DNA from: Nostocoides japonicum T1-X7
GTDB lineage: Bacteria; Actinomycetota; Actinomycetes; Actinomycetales; Dermatophilaceae
NCBI RefSeq assembly: GCF_001046855.1
Contig: NZ_HF570958.1
Location: 1,832,597-1,867,038 of the forward strand
Direction of reading: 5' to 3'
Length of the DNA: 34,442 nucleotides
Both the position numbers and the translations under genes were made by a program. Below the pieces are notes generated by a model, which did not search any database, had not been told where the DNA came from, and saw only the letters and a list, made by a program, of their open reading frames with translations. Below are positions 1 through 9,604 of the stretch, piece by piece (position 1 is the first letter of the stretch; every line of letters starts with the position of its first letter).

Positions 1-214
1 CGCCGGCCGGGAGGTCGTCGGTGCGGTCGCCGCGATGGGCCCGCGGGCCGTCGCCTACGTCGCCTGCGACCCGGCGGCCCTCGCCCGCGATGTCGCCCAC
101 CTCGCCGACGTCGGGTACCCGCTGCGCGGCATCCGCGTCCTCGACGCCTTCCCGATGACCCATCACGTTGAATGCGTCGCTTCGCTGACGAAAAGTGGCT
201 CTGATGCGATGTAG
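1..214 (+). CDS. C-terminus of a TrmA/RumA-family 5-methyluridine RNA methyltransferase (5' end outside window)
   Basis: The reading frame is open from base 2 to a TAG at 212-214 and gives about 70 residues. They match the end of the RNA uracil-5-methyltransferase family, which uses S-adenosylmethionine to methylate C5 of a uridine in tRNA or rRNA. Two catalytic elements are visible: the nucleophile region YVACDPAALARDV, with Cys encoded at 65-67 (YISCNPxTL in relatives), and the DAFPMTHHVECV segment, whose Glu at 170-172 is the general base. The family's Ser-Cys-Asn reads Ala-Cys-Asp here, a modest change. The N-terminal TRAM domain and most of the Rossmann fold lie upstream. The tail after the catalytic Glu is about 13 residues, normal for the family. 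Which RNA and position are modified cannot be told from this fragment. Confidence 0.85.
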   Translation, partial: AGREVVGAVAAMGPRAVAYVACDPAALARDVAHLADVGYPLRGIRVLDAFPMTHHVECVASLTKSGSDAM

Positions 215-233
215 GAGCGGGGCCTCCGCTCCT
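213..233 (+). terminator. hairpin at the end of the RNA methyltransferase gene
   Basis: AGGAGCGG (213-220) and CCGCTCCT (226-233) form a perfect 8-bp GC-rich stem with a 5-base loop. It starts inside the TAG stop codon. No T-run follows, which is common for actinobacterial terminators. The position right at the gene end supports termination or 3'-end stabilisation. Confidence 0.5.
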
Positions 234-453
234 CGTGGCCTCTCCCGGCGGGATGCTGGGAGTTGTCCACGGCCCACGTCGCGACGATGCATCACCGATG
301 CTCGCGGTCGGCGGTGAGGCAGACGATGGCCACGTTGCAGCCGGGTTGGGCGTCGCGGCGGAAGATGTCGCTGATGGACGGCCGGACACATTCGCGGTCA
401 CAGGCGGTGGTGGGGATATCGACGCGGGCGACGTGCAACGCGCACCCGTCCTG

Positions 454-534
454 TCAGAGGCCGATGGGCGTGATCGTTGCTGAGATGAACACGTTCGGGT
501 CGATGACGACCCGACGGGGTGGAGCGCCACTCAC
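454..534 (-). pseudogene. truncated PIN-domain (VapC-like) toxin
   Basis: A GTG at 534-532 overlaps the antitoxin stop codon (sequence GTGA), the usual antitoxin-toxin junction. The frame reads VSGAPPRRVVIDPNVFISATITPIGL and stops at 456-454 after 26 codons. RVVIDPNVFISA matches the first strand of PIN ribonucleases, including the first metal-binding Asp, but a normal PIN toxin is about 130-140 residues. Downstream (about 235-453, minus strand) another frame can be read (...FRRDAQPGCNVAIVCLTADREHR, then stop), which I could not match to the rest of a PIN domain. I infer a decayed toxin left beside an intact antitoxin. The 215-453 stretch holds nothing else I can support. Confidence 0.55.
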
Positions 535-773
535 GCGGTGGCGCGCCCCGCACGTGCGGCGGCGAGCTCGGCCTTCGCGAGAGCCATCGCGTCGACGTCG
601 GAGATCTCCTCGCCCGTCCGGTAGGCCGCCAGGGTCTCAGCCAGGCGACCGCCGCCGAGACCACGGCGAATGGCAGCAGCCAGCACCTCGCTGCGGGACC
701 TGCCCGACTCGGCCGCCTGGGCGTCGAGCAGCTCGATGAGGTCGTCGTCGACATTGACCGGAAGAACTGTCAT
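531..773 (-). CDS. ribbon-helix-helix antitoxin of a VapBC-like pair
   Basis: The 80-residue protein begins MTVLPVNVDDDLIELLDAQAAESGRSRSEVLAAAIRRGL in outline, the pattern of a CopG/Arc-type RHH fold: a beta strand, then two helices joined by the GRSRSEV turn. RHH antitoxins bind the operator of their own operon as dimers and neutralise the toxin with a C-terminal tail; here the tail is acidic and Ala-rich (ISDVDAMALAKAELAAARAGRA). The ATG at 773-771 follows a strong AGGAGGGG ribosome-binding site. A likely -10 box TAGATT lies upstream at 816-811 on this strand. The downstream toxin is broken, so this is an orphan antitoxin that may persist as an autoregulator or cross-antitoxin. Confidence 0.7.
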   Translation of the reverse strand: MTVLPVNVDDDLIELLDAQAAESGRSRSEVLAAAIRRGLGGGRLAETLAAYRTGEEISDVDAMALAKAELAAARAGRATA

Positions 774-810
774 CGGCCCCTCCTAGGCGTGCGCGGTCGG
801 GCTGTTCCCC

Positions 811-816
811 AATCTA
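811..816 (-). promoter_or_regulatory. probable -10 box of the RHH antitoxin gene
   Basis: TAGATT on the minus strand lies 37 bp before the antitoxin ATG, in a locally AT-richer patch. No clear -35 hexamer is visible. The leader between it and the AGGAGGGG site is where an autoregulatory operator would be expected. Confidence 0.3.
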
Positions 817-839
817 GCCGCGTAGCGCCGCCGGGGGTG

Positions 840-1293
840 AGCCCGCGGTCGCTTGCGGCCGTCAGGCCCCGGGTTCGACAAGGGCTCGGACTAGGCTCGC
901 TTCGATGCGCAATGGCCCGCAACCCCGCACCGAGGCCTGCGGGCCTCAAGTACGGCGCCATCGCGGGTCATCCTGGAGAAGCGGGGCCGTGTCAAGGGGA
1001 TACGGTGCTCCGTCTTCGGTGAGGCTTCGACAGCGGTGCGCGCACGTCGGGATGGGCCTCGCGGTCAGGGCTCGGATGGAGGCCGACCGCGTAGTGGCCG
1101 GAGGGCCCACTCGTGGATCTGGGTCAGAGGGAGCAACCTACGCCATCGTGGGAGTCATGACCTCCCTCGACTCGTACCGGCCTGGCTGGGGCGAGCGGTT
1201 GTCTCATGCGGCGGTCCGGCGGGCAGGTGCTCCGGCGTGCGGACGCGTCCGTCGCAGAGGACGCCGACCTGGGTGTGCGCGCGCCGACCGGGC
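840..1293. other. gene-poor stretch, probably mobile-element debris
   Basis: No frame here looks convincingly coding on either strand. The open frames are shadows with Arg/Pro/Gly-rich translations and no recognisable fold. The stretch lies between the antitoxin promoter and an IS110-type transposase remnant, so decayed insertion-sequence DNA is the simplest reading. Confidence 0.35.
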
Positions 1294-1539
1294 CTACGAG
1301 GCGAGCGCCGGCGTCGATGTGAACCGGTGTCCGTCGCCGATCTCGGCGACGGACACCGCGCCCGGGGTGGGGCCGATGCCGAGGACCTGCCCGGCCGCGG
1401 TGTATCCCGGCTCCGCAGCCAGCCGGCCACGGACCACCCTTGCGATCTGCGACGGCGAGGAGGATCGCGCCGAGGGTGAGCCGGCGAGAAGCATCTCGGC
1501 CGACGTCGGGAGCGAGCCCTTCGAGGGGGTGGCGATCAT
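1294..1539 (-). pseudogene. remnant of an IS110-family transposase
   Basis: The frame contains EPGYTAAGQVLGIGPT followed by PGAVSVAEIGDGHRFTSTP, then ALAS and a TAG stop at 1296-1294. This matches the Transposase_20 segment of IS110 transposases (GVGP..GA..VAEIGD..RFTSxxxLxSWAGL), which includes the helix-hairpin-helix-like GIGPT turn. The family continues SWAGL, so the TAG replaces the Trp codon TGG by one base and cuts the protein short. The first ~35 residues (MIATPSKGSLPTSAEMLL...) do not resemble the RuvC-like DEDD catalytic domain, so the N-terminal half is also gone. I see no complete element and no terminal repeats; IS110 elements normally lack long inverted repeats. Confidence 0.5.
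1325..1358. repeat. 34-bp perfect inverted repeat inside the IS110 remnant
   Basis: CGGTGTCCGTCGCCGA (1325-1340), a 2-base spacer TC, and TCGGCGACGGACACCG (1343-1358) are exact reverse complements: 16 bp per arm. It lies on the codons for SVAEIGDGHR of the transposase remnant, so the symmetry may partly be coincidence of that conserved peptide. It would form a very stable hairpin in either transcript, or cruciform DNA. Confidence 0.8.
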
Positions 1540-1645
1540 GGGGCCCGTGGCCTGGACAATGGGGGGCGAGACAGCACGGGACGCGCAGTGCGACCGTCGG
1601 GTGGGCGTCTCCTCCGCCCGATCGACGTCACACGACCCGATAGGG

Positions 1646-1663
1646 TATCTTGACGTCAAGATA
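1646..1663 (+). promoter_or_regulatory. 18-bp palindromic operator upstream of acnA
   Basis: TATCTTGACGTCAAGATA is a perfect palindrome starting 47 bp before the acnA start codon. A TAGGGT hexamer immediately upstream (1641-1646) could be the -10 box, which would put the palindrome over the transcription start, a position typical of repressor binding. The length and symmetry suit a dimeric HTH regulator. The usual AcnR TetR gene does not follow acnA here, so the regulator is unknown. Confidence 0.6.
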
Positions 1664-1692
1664 AATACCGGTGACAAGCTAAGGAGTGCACA

Positions 1693-4494
<2,802 letters not shown>

Positions 4495-4514
4495 CGGGCG
4501 GGGCGGTCGTCGAG

Positions 4515-4549
4515 GGCATGTCGAGCATCCTTAGGATGCTCGACATGCC
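4515..4549 (+). promoter_or_regulatory. hairpin that contains a leaderless promoter and start codon
   Basis: GGCATGTCGAGCATCC (4515-4530) and GGATGCTCGACATGCC (4534-4549) are a perfect 16-bp inverted repeat with loop TTA. The -10 box TAGGAT (4532-4537) sits at loop and 3' arm, and the ATG at 4545-4547 lies 7 bases after it, inside the 3' arm. A transcript that starts at this ATG lacks the 5' arm and cannot fold; read-through RNA from acnA can fold and would bury the ATG. It may also serve as the acnA terminator. Confidence 0.6.
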
Positions 4550-5741
4550 ATCGATGATGAGAGGTTTCCCGACGGAGGAGAGCACGCGCGTCACCCTGGA
4601 CAACTGGCAGGAGCCGGACAGCGTCCAGTGGTCCTTCCGTCACATGCGGGAGCTCATGGGCAGCCAGCGCATCGCCGCCGGCGTCAAGACCCGGCCGCTC
4701 CCGGAGGGCCCTCGCGCCGACCTCTCGGCGGTCTCCGTGTCGCGGCTGTCCCGCGGGACCGAGACCGTCCAGGACGTCATCGACACCACGCATACCGACG
4801 CCCTCGTCGTCCTCCACGACGGCGCCCTCGTCGCCGAGTGGTATGCGGAGGGGATGAGCGCCGAGTCCGTCCACCTCATGATGTCGTGCTCGAAGTCGAT
4901 CGTCGGCTGCGTCGCGGGGATCCTCACCGAGCGTGGTCTCCTCGACCCGTCGGCGGCGACGACCCACTACGTCCCGGAGGTCGACGGCTCGGGGTACGGC
5001 GGGACGAGCGTCCGCGACCTGCTCGACATGCGGACGGGGGTCGCCTTCTCCGAGGCCTACACGAACCCCGACGCCCAGGTCCGCGTCATGGAGCGCTCGA
5101 TGGGCTGGCGGCCGATCGCGGAGGGCGACCCCCTCGGCGCCTACGCCTACCTCGCGAGCCTGGAGCGGGAGACCGACCACGGGGGCGTCTTCACCTACCG
5201 GTCCGCCGACACCGACATGCTCGGCTGGGTCTGCGAGCGGGCCGCCGGCGTGCGGATGGCCGACCTCATCTCCGAGCTCGTGTGGCGGCCGATCGGCGCC
5301 GAGCGGGACGCGGAGATCACCTGCGACACGGTCGGGACGGCGATCCACGACGGAGGCGTGTCCGCGACCGCCCGCGACATGGCGCGGTTCGGCCAGATGC
5401 TCCTCGAGGAGGGCATCGTCGACGGCGCGCCGGTCGTGCCGTCGTCGTGGATCCAGGCGGCCTACGACCGCCCCGAGGACGTGCGCAAGGCCTTCGCGGC
5501 CTCCGACAACGAGGCCGTGCTCCCCGGCGGGTGGTACCGGAGTCAGTTCTGGTTCGTCCCCGGCGGGGACGACGTCGCCCTCGTCTGCCTCGGGATCCAC
5601 GGCCAGATGGTCTTCGTGCACCCCTCGACGCGCCTCGTGGCCGTCAAGCAGTCGTCGTGGCCGGCGGCCCAGGACGTCGACCACCTCGTCGACACCCTCC
5701 GCGCCTTCCGGCTCCTCGGCACGGCGCTCGCCGGTCGGTGA
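4545..5741 (+). CDS. NylB-like serine hydrolase (beta-lactamase/6-aminohexanoate-dimer hydrolase family)
   Basis: The 398-residue protein is a class C beta-lactamase-fold hydrolase with the NylB arrangement. Ser114-x-x-Lys117 lies in MMSCSKSIVG, Tyr218 in YRSADTDMLGW and the C-terminal GIHGQ in CLGIHGQMVFVHP; Arthrobacter NylB has Ser112, Lys115 and Tyr215. The N-terminal LDNWQEPDSVQWSFRHMREL and the DLLDMRTGVAF, ATARDMARFGQMLL and VAVKQSSWP segments also follow NylB. NylB opens 6-aminohexanoate dimers; natural substrates of relatives are mostly unknown amides or esters. No signal peptide is seen, so it should be cytoplasmic. An upstream in-frame ATG at 4518 exists, but I prefer 4545 because TAGGAT lies 7 bases before it, a leaderless arrangement shared with the paralogue at 9605-10897. 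A methyltransferase gene follows 22 bp downstream. Confidence 0.85.
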   Translation: MPSMMRGFPTEESTRVTLDNWQEPDSVQWSFRHMRELMGSQRIAAGVKTRPLPEGPRADLSAVSVSRLSRGTETVQDVIDTTHTDALVVLHDGALVAEWYAEGMSAESVHLMMSCSKSIVGCVAGILTERGLLDPSAATTHYVPEVDGSGYGGTSVRDLLDMRTGVAFSEAYTNPDAQVRVMERSMGWRPIAEGDPLGAYAYLASLERETDHGGVFTYRSADTDMLGWVCERAAGVRMADLISELVWRPIGAERDAEITCDTVGTAIHDGGVSATARDMARFGQMLLEEGIVDGAPVVPSSWIQAAYDRPEDVRKAFAASDNEAVLPGGWYRSQFWFVPGGDDVALVCLGIHGQMVFVHPSTRLVAVKQSSWPAAQDVDHLVDTLRAFRLLGTALAGR

Positions 5742-5763
5742 CCGTCGTGGCGGTCCTCCGACC

Positions 5764-6636
5764 ATGACGGCCCGGGCGGCGAGCTCCACGGCGGTCCTCG
5801 TCTGCCAGGGCCGGGCGGCGGCCGACGGCCGGTATGCCGTGGGCCGGTTCTCCGACCCCGTCGCCGTCCGGCTCCTCGACCCGGCGGAGCGTGCCGTCGT
5901 CGATCGCGTGCGGACCGGCGCGGCCCCACCCGGGAGCGAGCGGATGGCATACGAGATGGTCCGGCGGACCGGGATCACCATGGTCCCGCGGACGGTGGCC
6001 ATCGACGCGGCGGTCCGCGCCCACGCGGCGCCGCAGGTCGTCATCCTCGGCGCCGGCCTCGACGCGCGGGCCTGGCGGATGCCCGAGCTGGCCGACGCGA
6101 CGGTGTACGAGGTCGACCATCCGGCGTCGCAGGCCGACAAGGTCCGACGGGCCGGTGCCCTCGAGCCCGTCGCCGGACGGCTCGTCCCGGTCGCCGTCGA
6201 CCTCGCGGCCGACTCCCTCGCCGGCCCCTTGGTGGCGGCCGGCTTCGATCGCGAGGTCGCGACGACGTGGGTGTGGGAGGGCGTCGTGCCCTACCTCACG
6301 GCCCGCGCGGTGCGCGGGACCGTCGCGCAGGTCGCCGAGCTGTCCGCCACCGGGAGCCGACTCGTCGTCAACTACCAGGCGAGGTCGCTCTTCACCCGCG
6401 TCATGCAGGGCGCCATGCGGCTGGTGTGGCGGCTGTCGCGGCAGCCGGACCCGATGGCGGGTGAGCCCTGGCGGTCGATGTGGCGCCCCGGGCAGCTGCG
6501 AACACTGTTGCAGCGGGGCGGATTCGAGGTGCTCTCCGACGAGAGCCTGCTGGCCCTCGCGGAGGGCCTCGACCTGCCGCCCGGGAACGAGGGGTCGCTG
6601 CGCAACGGGCGGATCCTCGTCGCCGTCCTCCGCTGA
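5764..6636 (+). CDS. class I SAM-dependent methyltransferase (leucine carboxyl methyltransferase-like)
   Basis: The 290-residue protein matches actinobacterial SAM methyltransferases of the PPM1/LCMT-like group. It starts with SSTAVLVCQGRAAADGR and GRFSDPVAVRLL, then has the SAM-binding loop VVILGAGLDARAWRMPEL (about residues 93-110) followed by the acidic strand VYEVDHPASQADK. The WVWEGVVPYLT motif near residue 173 is typical of the same group. Substrates are usually unknown carboxyl or O-acceptors. It lies 22 bp after the NylB-like gene and 48 bp before the DUF427 gene, so cotranscription is likely. ATG 5764 was chosen because the family begins just before the SSTA segment; no strong ribosome-binding site is visible, which fits translation coupled to the upstream gene. 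Confidence 0.85.
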   Translation: MTARAASSTAVLVCQGRAAADGRYAVGRFSDPVAVRLLDPAERAVVDRVRTGAAPPGSERMAYEMVRRTGITMVPRTVAIDAAVRAHAAPQVVILGAGLDARAWRMPELADATVYEVDHPASQADKVRRAGALEPVAGRLVPVAVDLAADSLAGPLVAAGFDREVATTWVWEGVVPYLTARAVRGTVAQVAELSATGSRLVVNYQARSLFTRVMQGAMRLVWRLSRQPDPMAGEPWRSMWRPGQLRTLLQRGGFEVLSDESLLALAEGLDLPPGNEGSLRNGRILVAVLR

Positions 6637-6684
6637 CAGTGTCGGTTCCGACCGGTGACAGCGCGCCACCTCGGGAGGAGACTC

Positions 6685-7467
6685 GTGTCCATGGCCATCG
6701 ACCTGCGGGCAGAGAGGTTCCGTGATCTCACCGAGCTGCGCCAGGTGGCGACCGAGAAGCGGGTGCGCGCCCTCCTGGACGGCGAGACGGTCCTCGACAG
6801 CCGTGCCGCCCTGCTCGTCTGGGAGCCGAGGCGGGTGACGCCCCTGTATGCGGTGCCGCCCGGCGACATCGCCGTGACCCTGTCCGAGGCGGAACCCGCC
6901 GCCCTGCCGGACGACCTCCCGGCGGTGCTGTCGCCGGTGCATCCGGAGTGGCATACGACACCGGGACGGTCCCTGACCCTCGAGGGGCACGGGGAGGTGG
7001 CCTTCCGGCCGGACGACCCGGCGCTCGGCGGCCGCGTCATCGTCCACAGCCGTCCGTTCACGTGGATGGAGGAGGACGAGGTCGTCCTCGGACACCCCCG
7101 CGACCCCTACTCGCGGATCGATACGGCGCGCAGCTCCCGCCACGTGCGGGTCCTCGTCGGGGACGTCGTGGTCGCCGACTCCACGCGCCCCGTGGCACTC
7201 TTCGAGACCGGGCTTCCGGTGCGCTGGTACCTCCCGCCGGAAGACGTCCGGACGGACCTGCTCCGGCCCTCCGACACCCACACGACGTGCCCGTACAAGG
7301 GCGTGGCGTCCTACCTCAGCGCCGAGGATGCCCCCGACGTCGCGTGGTTCTACCCTGAGCCGCTCCATGACGCGGCGCCCGTCGCGGGGATGCTCTGCTT
7401 CTGGCGGGACGCGGCGGTCCTCGTCGACGACGTGCGCGCCGACGGCTCCATGCCCGGCGAGTCGTAG
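6685..7467 (+). CDS. DUF427 domain protein with two domain copies
   Basis: The 260-residue protein carries two DUF427 modules. The second is clearest, with VRVLVGDVVVADSTRPVALFETGLPVRWYLPPEDVRTDLLRPSDTHTTCPYKGVASY, the family's hallmark strand pattern and CPYKG turn. The first, around residues 15-110, is more divergent (VRALLDGETVLDSRAALLVWEPRRVTPLYAVPPGDI). DUF427 proteins are small beta-barrel proteins common in actinobacteria with no established reaction. GTG 6685 follows GGAGG (6674-6678) at 6-base spacing; the in-frame ATG at 6691 is the alternative. It closes the plus-strand cluster and ends 30 bp from the convergent GNAT gene. Confidence 0.85.
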   Translation: MSMAIDLRAERFRDLTELRQVATEKRVRALLDGETVLDSRAALLVWEPRRVTPLYAVPPGDIAVTLSEAEPAALPDDLPAVLSPVHPEWHTTPGRSLTLEGHGEVAFRPDDPALGGRVIVHSRPFTWMEEDEVVLGHPRDPYSRIDTARSSRHVRVLVGDVVVADSTRPVALFETGLPVRWYLPPEDVRTDLLRPSDTHTTCPYKGVASYLSAEDAPDVAWFYPEPLHDAAPVAGMLCFWRDAAVLVDDVRADGSMPGES

Positions 7468-7470
7468 CGT

Positions 7471-7495
7471 CCGGTGGGCACGTCCCACTCACCGG
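7471..7495. terminator. bidirectional hairpin between convergent genes
   Basis: CCGGTG (7471-7476) and CACCGG (7490-7495) pair, and an alternative inner stem GTGGG/CCCAC (7474-7478/7484-7488) is possible. The element fills most of the gap between the DUF427 stop and the GNAT stop, the expected place for a shared terminator. There is no T-run. Confidence 0.45.
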
Positions 7496-7497
7496 CG

Positions 7498-8085
7498 TCA
7501 GCCTGCGGGTGCGGACCCGTGCGCGAGGCGCCATTCCGCGGCGGTGATCTCGTACGTCACGTCGCCGTCCTCCGCTCCGGGCAGGGTCGCCCGCTGTGAG
7601 GCGGGCGACGTGCCGACGAGTCGCATCCCTATCGCGCGCATGACGCCCCGGGAGGCCGCGTTGACGGCCATCGTCTCGGCATGCACGCGGCGCAGGCCGA
7701 CCGTCTCGAACCCGTGACGCAGCACCGCCCGGGCGCCCTCCGTCGCGAGCCCCCGGCGCCAGTGTCGCCGGGCGACGCGCCAGCCGATCTCGGCCTCGCC
7801 GGGGTGCATCGGCGCGTCCGGATCGGAGTCGCTGCGGCCGAGGTCCCACCAGCCGACGAAGTCGCCCTCCACGAACCCCACCCACCAGCCGAGCCCGACC
7901 GCGTCGGCGACGGTGTCGGAGCACCGGGGAGTCCAGAACTCCTCGATCTCCGCCGGCGTCCGTGCCCGTCCGAGGAGGTGGCGCATGACCTCCGGATCCG
8001 TGTCGAGCCGGTGCAGCAGCGGCAGGTGCTCGAGCGTCATCGGGCGCAGCACGATCCGGTCGGTGCGGAGGACCGGACGCGGCAC
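7498..8085 (-). CDS. GNAT-family N-acetyltransferase (RimJ/RimL type)
   Basis: The 195-residue protein starts LRTDRIVLRPMTLEHLPLLHRL, the classic beginning of RimJ/RimL-like acetyltransferases. The acetyl-CoA-binding part is visible as EIGWRVARRHWRRGLATEGARAVLRHGFETVGLRRVHAETMAVNAASRGVMRAIGMRLV, where RRGLATEGA is the pyrophosphate loop of motif A. These enzymes move an acetyl group from acetyl-CoA to an amine on a small molecule or protein. GTG 8085 lies 10 bp after the stop of the ATP-grasp gene and has no clear ribosome-binding site of its own, so it is probably translated by coupling as the last gene of the operon. Position suggests it may acetylate the product or substrate of the ATP-grasp/NylB pair. 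Confidence 0.88.
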   Translation of the reverse strand: MPRPVLRTDRIVLRPMTLEHLPLLHRLDTDPEVMRHLLGRARTPAEIEEFWTPRCSDTVADAVGLGWWVGFVEGDFVGWWDLGRSDSDPDAPMHPGEAEIGWRVARRHWRRGLATEGARAVLRHGFETVGLRRVHAETMAVNAASRGVMRAIGMRLVGTSPASQRATLPGAEDGDVTYEITAAEWRLAHGSAPAG

Positions 8086-8095
8086 GCGAGATCGG

Positions 8096-9541
8096 CTACT
8101 TCACGTAGGCGATGGGCATCACGGCGGGGGCGTCGCTGATCGGCTCGGTGACGTACTGGGAGCGGATCGCCTCGATGAAGGTGCGGCACTTGGCCGTCAG
8201 CCCCTCGCTCGTCTGCATCCGGCCCTTCGTCACGAGGATGCCGAGGTCGGCGCCCTTGAAGCGGTAGTCGCCCTTGGCATACACCCGGAGGAAGAACGCC
8301 TCGTCCTCGGTCGTGATGTCGTGCCAGTCGTTGCTCACCGCCTGGAAGACGAACGACCCGTCGTCGTGGAGCCGCCAGGTGCCGGTCCGCGGGGCGGCGT
8401 GGATGAGCTCGACGCTGTCGTTCGGCTCCTTCATGATCAGCTGCGACCAGACGTCGACGGCCGCGAGGTCACGCCAACGGCTGTTGATCTCCTCGACGTC
8501 GACCGTGTAGTCGACGTCCATGAACTCCAGGAGGTGGAAGAGGAAGAGGGGCACGTCGGCATACGCGCCGGCCGTGACGTTCGTCATCGACGACGCGCCG
8601 GAGATCCGCGGGTTCAGCTCGCCGAGGTAGACCTCGTCGGTCGCGAGGTCGACGAGGACGTCGATCTCGAGGAAGCCCTTGTAGCCCTCCTTGGCGAGCC
8701 GGTCGCCGAGCTTGCGGACATGGTCGATGGCGCGCGACCGCTGGTCGGGCGTGAGTGCCTCGGGGAACAGGTCGTTGCCGCACCAGCCGCCCTTGTACGG
8801 CGTGAGCTCGGGGTACCCCGTGAGGTCGACCATGAAGGGCCCGACGATCGTCCCGTGGCGCGTGATGCACGCCTCGACGGCGACGGCCTTGTTGTCGATG
8901 CGCTTCATGACCTTGAGCTCCTGGCCCACCATGTCGGCGGCGTTCTTGTCCCAGTCCTCCTCCGAGGCGACGAAGAACGTCGTCTTGCCGGAGTCGCCGT
9001 AGGGCGTCTGGATGACCAGGTCGGTGCCGAGGCCGTTGTCGGTCGCGAGGGCGGACAGCTCCTCCCACGTCTCGGCGCGCCCGAGGACGTTGGGCACCGA
9101 CGGCGCGCCGGCCTCGTTGCCGAGCTGGGTCGTGACGATCTTGGAGTCGAGGCGCCGGCGCAGCTCGTCCGGCGGCAGGATGAGGTCGTAGCCCAGCTCC
9201 TGGCACAGCTCCTCGGTCTCCTCGTCGAAGAAGACCATGGCGACCTTGGGGCGCCCGCCGCGGCTCGCGAGGTAGGCCTGCACCTCCGGGTCGCGTAGGA
9301 GGTAGTTGTTGATCTGCTCGCTCGACTCGAACTCGACGTACGGCTTGTTCTTCGGGCTGAAGACGCGCGGGTGGCCGCCGTCCCACGAGTCGTAGTAGAC
9401 GACGTAGCGGAAGTTGCGCACCCACCGGTCGATGCCGAGGAGGTTGAAGGCGGTCGGGCCGAAGAAGTAGATCGGCTGGTCGTTGGTCCGGAAGAACGTG
9501 CGGATCTCCGGTATGCCGTTGAGCTGGCTCTTGAAGCTCAT
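8096..9541 (-). CDS. ATP-grasp enzyme (biotin carboxylase-like fold), substrate unknown
   Basis: The 481-residue protein has an N-terminal Rossmann-like part (IYFFGPTAFNLLGIDRWVRNFRYVVYYDSWDG) and an ATP-grasp body. LVIQTPYGDSGKTTFFV is the flexible glycine loop over ATP, about residues 184-200. FLEIDVLVDLATDEVYLGELNPRISGASSMTNVTAG carries the Mg-binding Glu and the ELNPR motif. ATP-grasp enzymes make an acyl phosphate and join it to an amine or other nucleophile, forming peptides or amides. The remaining ~130 C-terminal residues do not match the lid domains of true biotin carboxylases, so it is not a carboxylase subunit. It sits 63 bp after the NylB-like gene and 10 bp before the GNAT gene. 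The ATG follows AGAGGA. Together these suggest a small-molecule ligase paired with an amide hydrolase. Confidence 0.82.
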   Translation of the reverse strand: MSFKSQLNGIPEIRTFFRTNDQPIYFFGPTAFNLLGIDRWVRNFRYVVYYDSWDGGHPRVFSPKNKPYVEFESSEQINNYLLRDPEVQAYLASRGGRPKVAMVFFDEETEELCQELGYDLILPPDELRRRLDSKIVTTQLGNEAGAPSVPNVLGRAETWEELSALATDNGLGTDLVIQTPYGDSGKTTFFVASEEDWDKNAADMVGQELKVMKRIDNKAVAVEACITRHGTIVGPFMVDLTGYPELTPYKGGWCGNDLFPEALTPDQRSRAIDHVRKLGDRLAKEGYKGFLEIDVLVDLATDEVYLGELNPRISGASSMTNVTAGAYADVPLFLFHLLEFMDVDYTVDVEEINSRWRDLAAVDVWSQLIMKEPNDSVELIHAAPRTGTWRLHDDGSFVFQAVSNDWHDITTEDEAFFLRVYAKGDYRFKGADLGILVTKGRMQTSEGLTAKCRTFIEAIRSQYVTEPISDAPAVMPIAYVK

Positions 9542-9604
9542 GTCGCGTCCTCTGGTCGGTGGCGGGTGTCGGGTCGGTGTTCGGTCGGTGGCTGACGAGG
9601 AGGT

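Noticed and set aside
864..892. tRNA-like GGTTCGA segment (CCCCGGGTTCGACAAGGG)
   Set aside because: No acceptor, D or anticodon arms can be drawn around it, and the T-stem is imperfect.
4545..5741. Antibiotic-inactivating class C beta-lactamase
   Set aside because: There is no signal peptide. The YRS motif in place of YxN and the overall block pattern fit the NylB-type hydrolases.
5644..7488. 614-codon minus-strand frame opposite the methyltransferase and DUF427 genes
   Set aside because: Antisense shadow; both plus-strand genes have strong family motifs.
8096..9541. Biotin carboxylase subunit of an acyl-CoA carboxylase
   Set aside because: Only the ATP-grasp core matches. The N- and C-terminal parts differ, and no carboxyltransferase or biotin carrier gene is nearby.
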